Positions 8,037 through 12,494 of a DNA stretch of 12,494 bases are shown piece by piece. The first letter of the stretch is position 1. Every line of letters starts with the position of its first letter. The stretch is from Pleurotus ostreatus/Saccharomyces cerevisiae fusant (lineage: Eukaryota; Opisthokonta), in NCBI GenBank assembly GCA_024196135.1, contig JAMQCK010001060.1, positions 1 to 12,494 on the forward strand. The letters are read 5' to 3'. Made by a program: the position numbers and the translations under genes. Under the pieces are notes generated by a model. That model was not told the DNA's origin, made no database searches, and was given only the letters and a program-made list of their open reading frames with translations.

Positions 8037-8251
8037 GTCGGATAGATAGGTAGATGGTCGTTTGAAGATGAGATCAGCACGACGGCCTAGCGCTAATTGT
8101 CGTGCGAAGGCACACGTGGGGGACCTACAACAAGTTTTGCGAAGACATTTCAGACGAGACGTAACAAGCAGTAAACAGGAGCGGAGGGACGTGTAGGATG
8201 GCATTAATGCAGTCATGTCCGTGCATAGGGACAGAGCGATGAGTATGGGTA
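8037..8251. promoter_or_regulatory. Spacer between uS5m and the PITH gene
   Basis: This 215-bp spacer between two same-strand genes must hold the uS5m 3' flank and the PITH-gene promoter. I see no TATA or CCAAT box. An alternative PITH-gene ATG at 8216 would extend the protein 60 residues into this region with a Cys/Arg/Leu-rich sequence; I do not favour it. Confidence 0.4.
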
Positions 8252-10286
8252 CTATGACTTTTGGAGATGAATGAGCTTGCGCCCCCTCTCCCTCTCTACG
8301 TCCTGCTTGCTGATGAGGCCCATGCCCTTCATACCCGTCAGGCCCTTGCCGCCGATACCATCACCCATGCCAATGGGCGCATGACCAGACTGGATCATGC
8401 GAAGGGTGGCCTTGATAACCTGAATCTTGTTACGGCTGCCCCAGACCTTGGCGGAGATGTCCTTAATGCCAGCAGCTTTGAGGACCTGTACGATGCAGCG
8501 TGAGTTTACAGACATATCAGCGAGCAACCTCTCGACGTACCTGGTGCACGTTCGGGTTGCACATGAGCCCGAAGCCTAGCGGACGTGGGCGCATCTTCAC
8601 CCTCGTCGCACCCAGCTTAGTCTCCAGGTCGGACCAAATAGTCCGCTTCTCGAACCGGTCAACGTAGTCCAAGTTCTTGATCGCCTGCAGCTCAGCCATC
8701 TTCAGCGCCTTGCTCGACTCCTCGTGCGTGCCCTGTCCGAAGCCAACGATGCCGTCGCCGTTCCCGATGACCGTCATCATGTTGTACCGCGCGATCTTGC
8801 CCTTGCCCGTCTGGTGGCTGACGAACCGCGAGACCAATGCGTAGCGGTGCAGGTTCCACTTCAGCGACTTGGGCAGCGTACGCGACTCGCGCTGCGTCTC
8901 CTGAACCTCGTCGGACTTCTCCGGGACCCAGTCGGGGTCGGCGAAGTCGAAGCCCTGGTCCTCCATGGCTTCGTGGAAGATGGACTCGTGGTTGCGGAAG
9001 ACGACCTTATTGTGGTAGGGGGTTTGCTCGGTCGGAGGGAAGTCCAGTTCAGTGCGCGAGTCCATGATGGGATCCGCGGTCATGAGATCGGGGTAGGGCT
9101 CGACACCGTACTGCTGAACGAAGGTGTGCCCCATTTCTGAGGGCGTCAGCCGAGTTTGGAGGGTACGCGAGGCATAACTTACCATCTTTGACGGTGATAG
9201 TACGCGTGGGGTCGTACTCGGCCTCCTCCTTTGCGCGCTGAGCAGCCCGCTCGGCAAGCTCCTTTTCCCTCTCTGGGATTTGGGGTCAATACGCTTTTCC
9301 ATACGCTCACAAGTAAAACGTACGGCGCAGAATGATCTCCTTCTCCGTCGTCCAGTCAATGTCGACTTTGTCAAAAGACACCGACTCCTCCCCGATCGGA
9401 GTCTGCGCCGGGCGTGTCGAGTACTCGAAGCGCACGCCAATCTCGTGCAAGAAAGCTGAGGCTTCTCGCAAAGCCTCGACGTTCGCACCGCCGAGGGTCG
9501 GAACGCGAGTGAGGATATCGTGCAGCTTGCGCTTCGCCCTCTGGTCGAGGTGCTGCAGCCTGCGCTGGACAGCAGGAGTCTCGAGCTTGGTCATGAGCTC
9601 TTCCTCCGGATTTCCCAGGGGCGTAGCGGGGTCCGAGAGCTTGTCTGCGGAGTGTGCTTTAGCTATGTGCCCGAGGGGAAAGAGTGCAACTACGCACCTG
9701 CCGCCTTGACACCCAATGCCGGGTCCAGCTTGCCGGCCTTGACTTGTCGTGCCATGGCGCGCACTTCGGAGAAGCCGTCCGTGAGGAGGTGCGTGCGGAG
9801 GATGTCGAGGTTGACAGGCATGCCGTTGGCCTCCATACTAGCCTTGCGGTGCGCAAAAGCGGCATCGAAAGCCAGGTCCGCGAGCACGTCCCGCAATGGG
9901 TCATCGAAGAGAGCTTTCGTATTGTCAGAGAAGGTGGGGTTGTCGAAAGCTAGGCACTCACGATCCGTCAAAACCAAGGAGTGCAGCGCGGGCTCCTCCT
10001 CTTCTCTTCTCCGTTGAGGCTGCGTCGTATCGTGCGCCCTTCCCTCCGTCTCCACCTGCTCGCGTTCTGCTGGAGGCCGCGACCCGTACACCCTCTTCGC
10101 CTTCTCCAGCAAGTCCGCGACGGCCCGCTGTCGGTCCTCGATCGAGAGGTCCTTGTCGCTGCTGCCGTTGCTGCTCCCTCCGCTGGCAGAGCTGTTGCAC
10201 CTGGTAAAGAGCGCCTGCGCTGTACGCGCGGCGCGTGGCCTTGAGCGCGTCGCGGCGGCGAGGACTTGGCGGGGCAGGCGATTCAT
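8252..10286 (-). CDS. MRPS5: Mitochondrial small-subunit ribosomal protein uS5m
   Basis: The minus-strand exons 10286-9698, 9644-9324, 9272-9183, 9136-8541 and 8485-8252 join in frame to 609 residues; introns are 53, 51, 46 and 55 nt. Residues 1 to about 35 are rich in Arg, Ala and Ser with almost no acid (MNRLPRQVLAAATRSRP), a typical mitochondrial presequence. The S5 N-terminal domain is at about 430-495 (RYALVSRFVSHQTGKGK, then VIGNGDGIVGFGQG at 456-469). The C-terminal S5 fold follows at about 505-590 (RPRPLGFGLMCNPNVHQ, then VLKAAGIKDISAKVWGSRN). The S5 domains bind the 18S-type mitoribosomal RNA near the mRNA entry and decoding region. The roughly 395 residues between presequence and S5 core, including the acidic and charged stretches at about 90-110 and 305-325, are an N-terminal extension; the protein is longer than human MRPS5 (about 430) and the yeast protein (about 307), lengths I give from memory. 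Confidence 0.95.
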
Positions 10287-10529
10287 GCGCGTTTAGGGAA
10301 AAAGTCATGAACTCGAGAACTCAGAATTGTCACCGCCGGCCCGGGCCGCTCAGTCACGTGCAAACCAATGTTCGATTCCTCGCTGTGAGCAGTACAGTAT
10401 CGCTAAGATCATGGTAGCAATCGCAATTTTACACCTCATACATAACACACGCGCCAATAAATACACGTCCTAACTCTGCACTGCAACCTCTCGATCAACG
10501 AGGGCCACGACGCAGGAGTTCCAACTATT
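10287..10529 (-). promoter_or_regulatory. uS5m promoter region with CCAAT and CACGTG
   Basis: This 243-bp spacer precedes the uS5m ATG. A CCAAT pentamer in plus orientation (10365-10369) lies 79 bp before the ATG, and a CACGTG E-box (10355-10360) sits 4 bp from it. CCAAT is the core site of the Hap/NF-Y complex, which in fungi often controls respiratory and mitochondrial genes; CACGTG is bound by Cbf1-type bHLH factors. A perfect 12-bp GC palindrome (CGGCCCGGGCCG, 10337-10348) is adjacent. Binding is inferred from the motifs only. The other end of the spacer is the 3' flank of the next gene. Confidence 0.5.
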
Positions 10530-12494
10530 CTACCCCTTCTTGGAAGCCTTGCGTGACTTATCGCTAGAGCGCAACGTACGCGTGCTTGGCTCCCCAGTTA
10601 CCTTCTTGCGTACCCTCTTGGGCGCTGCCTTGCCTCTAGCATGCTGCGTAGATGGTCCTGGTCCTGCTTGCGCCGGCGGCTCGGTGACTGCAGGCGCCCG
10701 TTTGACCTTCTTCGCCGCCCGCGGCTCTCCCATGTCCTCGTCTGGGTCGTCGGGTTTGGATCGCTTGAGTGGATTGTCAGGGTTGACAGGTATAGCTCCT
10801 GTGCCACCACTGCCATTACCACCACCACCTCCGCCGCCGCCGCCGTCTTGAGCAGGGTTCACGCTAGCCGGGACGGCGGCTACATCGGCAGGACCGTTGT
10901 TTTCAAGAGCAGCATTGACGGAGTTGTCGGTGCTTTCGTTATTGGAGATACTGATGGATGCGAGACCGTCGAGCGCCGCTTGAGTATTCTCGCCATATAG
11001 TGATTTACGCAGTGGCAAGCTACCAGTAGTGTTCGTCTGACCGTCACGGTCGTTCGTGCCGTTGTCGCCAGTCTCGGTTTGTGGCCCAGTTGGTCCGGAG
11101 TCGGGTTCGGTATCTTGAGTAGCAGTACGCACAAAGTCACGACTGAGCATGCGAGGAACGAGCGGAACGGCGGTCGCAGATGCAGATGCGCCTGGTGGAG
11201 CTGAGGGAGTCGCTAGGGATCCATTTTCGGCCGTAACCTCTGGCGCGTTGATAGAGCGTGGCTGAACTGAGGCCGTATCACGCCGCCAACGTTCACTGGA
11301 GTTGATAGTACCATCCGTCGAGCCATCAACAGTGCGAAGAGGGGCGGAAAGGGTCGAGACGTCCTGCGCATGACCTTGAATTCCCTCGCCATCCGGATGT
11401 TTCAAAGAGGCATCGCCACTTTGGCCAGCGTCGTCGCCAAGTCCGACGACGGCCGAGTCATCAAGAGTTGCTCTTGTGCCCTCTTCGTACAAGCGCCGAG
11501 AATCGGAACCGCTGCCAATTACCGCTGCGTTCACATTGGCCATGAGGGGTGGGGGACCGTCGTCAACCTCGCTCTCTTGATGATTCATAGGACTGGAAGG
11601 CGTACGAGCAGAGGGCGCATCAGAGAGGTCGGCGGCTTTCGGCGCAAGTTCTAGCTCGTGCATGGTGACGTCGATGTCGAGAGCGGCGTGAGGCTCGCCA
11701 GTTGCCCCATCATGCTCGATGGGCAAGGACCGACCTTTGTCGTCGCGGATCGGGAGTGCGTCTTCGTGCGTCTCCTGGTATTGTTCCACGGTCCGAGTCT
11801 CTTCGCCAGTATCAGCAGGTTGCCCCGACGGGATTTCGAGGTTGGCGGATCCAGGAGCGTCCGCGGACGATGGAGCGTCGGCGGGCGTAGCTACAGCGGT
11901 GGGACCGGAAGAGCCAGAAGCAGACAGCGTCTCCGAAGCAGAGGGCGTGGCGTCGGCGGTCGGGTCGACAGTCGGTGAGGGCGGAAAAGCAGGATAGAGC
12001 TGGTTGACACGCTCCATCATGTTTGCAAGTGCTTGATCGGAAGCGGGCGAGCCCCATTGAACTAGTCGACTCCATGGGTTGCAAGTCCTGAACGGGCGCG
12101 TCTCGTCCGTGTAGTCCTGCCATTTCGCCTCCACTTTGTTGCGCCCAGGGATGCGCTCGAACTCGTTCCAGCACCAATAGTCGCTCACCATAACAACGCC
12201 AACGACATTGTGCTGGTGATCCCAAACGTCGCTGTTCATCAAGTACAATACCTGAAAGACGGTGAGCTTGTCAAAATGTACACGGGGATATTCAACGCGT
12301 ACCTGAATCATAAGAGAGAGTATCCCTTTGTACAGTCGCTTATACATCTTCTTGGTAAATCGCCCTTTCTTGTTGGCGCGCGAGGGTGATCGCTTTCCTT
12401 CGCACAGTATCGCGATGTAAAATTCGGCGAATGATTCGAATTTCTTGAAGGCACGCGCCGTGTTGCAAACCTCATCGTGGGGAGAGGAGTCAGA
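10530..12494 (-). CDS. Unrecognised probable nuclear protein, 5' end beyond window
   Basis: The minus-strand frame is open from the right edge (12494) to TAG at 10532-10530, giving 655 codons including the stop (654 residues). It continues 49 codons upstream of the ATG at 12347, so that ATG is probably internal and the gene is 5'-truncated here. I do not recognise the family. The visible first 190 or so residues look folded, with aromatic and basic motifs such as FKKFESFAEFYIAILCEG, SDVWDHQHNVVGVVMVSDYW and RPFRTCNPWSRLVQWGSP. The remainder is low complexity (Pro, Ser, Ala, Thr, Asp, Gly) and probably disordered. It has a polyglycine run (9 Gly) encoded near 10816-10847 and then basic clusters (PLKRSKP, AAKKVKRAP, APKRVRKKV, SRKASKKG) that look like nuclear localisation signals. 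A 51-nt possible intron (12302-12252) sits in frame; see its own entry. Confidence 0.7.
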   Translation of the reverse strand, partial: SDSSPHDEVCNTARAFKKFESFAEFYIAILCEGKRSPSRANKKGRFTKKMYKRLYKGILSLMIQVRVEYPRVHFDKLTVFQVLYLMNSDVWDHQHNVVGVVMVSDYWCWNEFERIPGRNKVEAKWQDYTDETRPFRTCNPWSRLVQWGSPASDQALANMMERVNQLYPAFPPSPTVDPTADATPSASETLSASGSSGPTAVATPADAPSSADAPGSANLEIPSGQPADTGEETRTVEQYQETHEDALPIRDDKGRSLPIEHDGATGEPHAALDIDVTMHELELAPKAADLSDAPSARTPSSPMNHQESEVDDGPPPLMANVNAAVIGSGSDSRRLYEEGTRATLDDSAVVGLGDDAGQSGDASLKHPDGEGIQGHAQDVSTLSAPLRTVDGSTDGTINSSERWRRDTASVQPRSINAPEVTAENGSLATPSAPPGASASATAVPLVPRMLSRDFVRTATQDTEPDSGPTGPQTETGDNGTNDRDGQTNTTGSLPLRKSLYGENTQAALDGLASISISNNESTDNSVNAALENNGPADVAAVPASVNPAQDGGGGGGGGGNGSGGTGAIPVNPDNPLKRSKPDDPDEDMGEPRAAKKVKRAPAVTEPPAQAGPGPSTQHARGKAAPKRVRKKVTGEPSTRTLRSSDKSRKASKKG
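10816..10847. repeat. CCN triplet repeat (polyglycine on the minus strand)
   Basis: ACC/CCG/CCT triplets run here and encode a nine-glycine run followed by NGSGG in the minus-strand gene. The codons are mixed at one end and near-pure CCG at the other, so the tract may vary in length between strains. It lies in the disordered tail, just before the first basic cluster. Confidence 0.6.
12252..12302 (-). other. Probable 51-nt in-frame intron
   Basis: On the minus strand, CAG|GTACGC begins at 12302 and TTTCAG ends at 12252, with a CTCAC branch-like site about 10 nt before the acceptor. The length (51 nt) matches the introns of the neighbouring genes. It has no stop in the coding frame and is a multiple of three, so removing or retaining it changes the product by 17 residues (VRVEYPRVHFDKLTVFQ) without a frameshift. 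Sequence alone cannot decide whether it is spliced. Confidence 0.6.

Noticed and set aside
9332..10017. Plus-strand open frames of 125 and 165 codons
   Set aside because: They are antisense to uS5m exons 1 and 2, and their content mirrors that gene.
10365..10385. GTTCGATTCC resembling a tRNA B-box
   Set aside because: The flanking bases cannot form the 5-bp T stem and there is no acceptor stem or A-box at the right distance.

Overview
The window looks like nuclear DNA of a basidiomycete fungus, most likely an Agaricomycete. The evidence is short (46-89 nt) spliceosomal introns with GTRNGY donors, GC-rich exons, tight gene spacing, and proteins of typical fungal type. These are a Ran1/Sks1-class kinase with a long disordered tail, a PITH-domain protein and a mitochondrial ribosomal protein uS5 with a presequence. 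I saw no rRNA, tRNA, CRISPR, transposase or viral gene.

Layout, left to right. Bases 1-1123 hold no convincing gene and include the promoter and 5' leader of the kinase. Bases 1124-3479 (+) encode a four-exon Ser/Thr kinase of 732 residues. Bases 3480-4344 are its 3' flank, which meets the 3' flank of the convergent next gene. Bases 4345-6818 (-) hold three tandem, intronless paralogs (copies A, B and C, about 170-180 residues each) of a family I do not recognise. They are separated by two related intervals that carry a conserved leader with a perfect 7-bp hairpin. Bases 7070-8036 (-) hold a five-exon PITH-domain gene that long-ORF scanning misses because its exons are short. Bases 8252-10286 (-) encode mitochondrial uS5 in five exons. 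Bases 10530-12494 (-) hold the 3' part of a gene for a probable nuclear protein with a long disordered C-terminal half. That gene is open through the right edge, so its start lies outside the window.

All genes right of 4345 lie on the minus strand, with promoters of about 215-480 bp. The single-copy genes are housekeeping or regulatory: kinase signalling, a proteasome-associated PITH protein and mitochondrial translation. The accessory element is the orphan array. It shows unequal duplication, a mosaic pattern that suggests gene conversion between copies B and C, and a 2-nt frameshift that changes the C-terminus of copy C. I see no sign that the genes act together as one pathway; the neighbourhood reads as independent eukaryotic genes.
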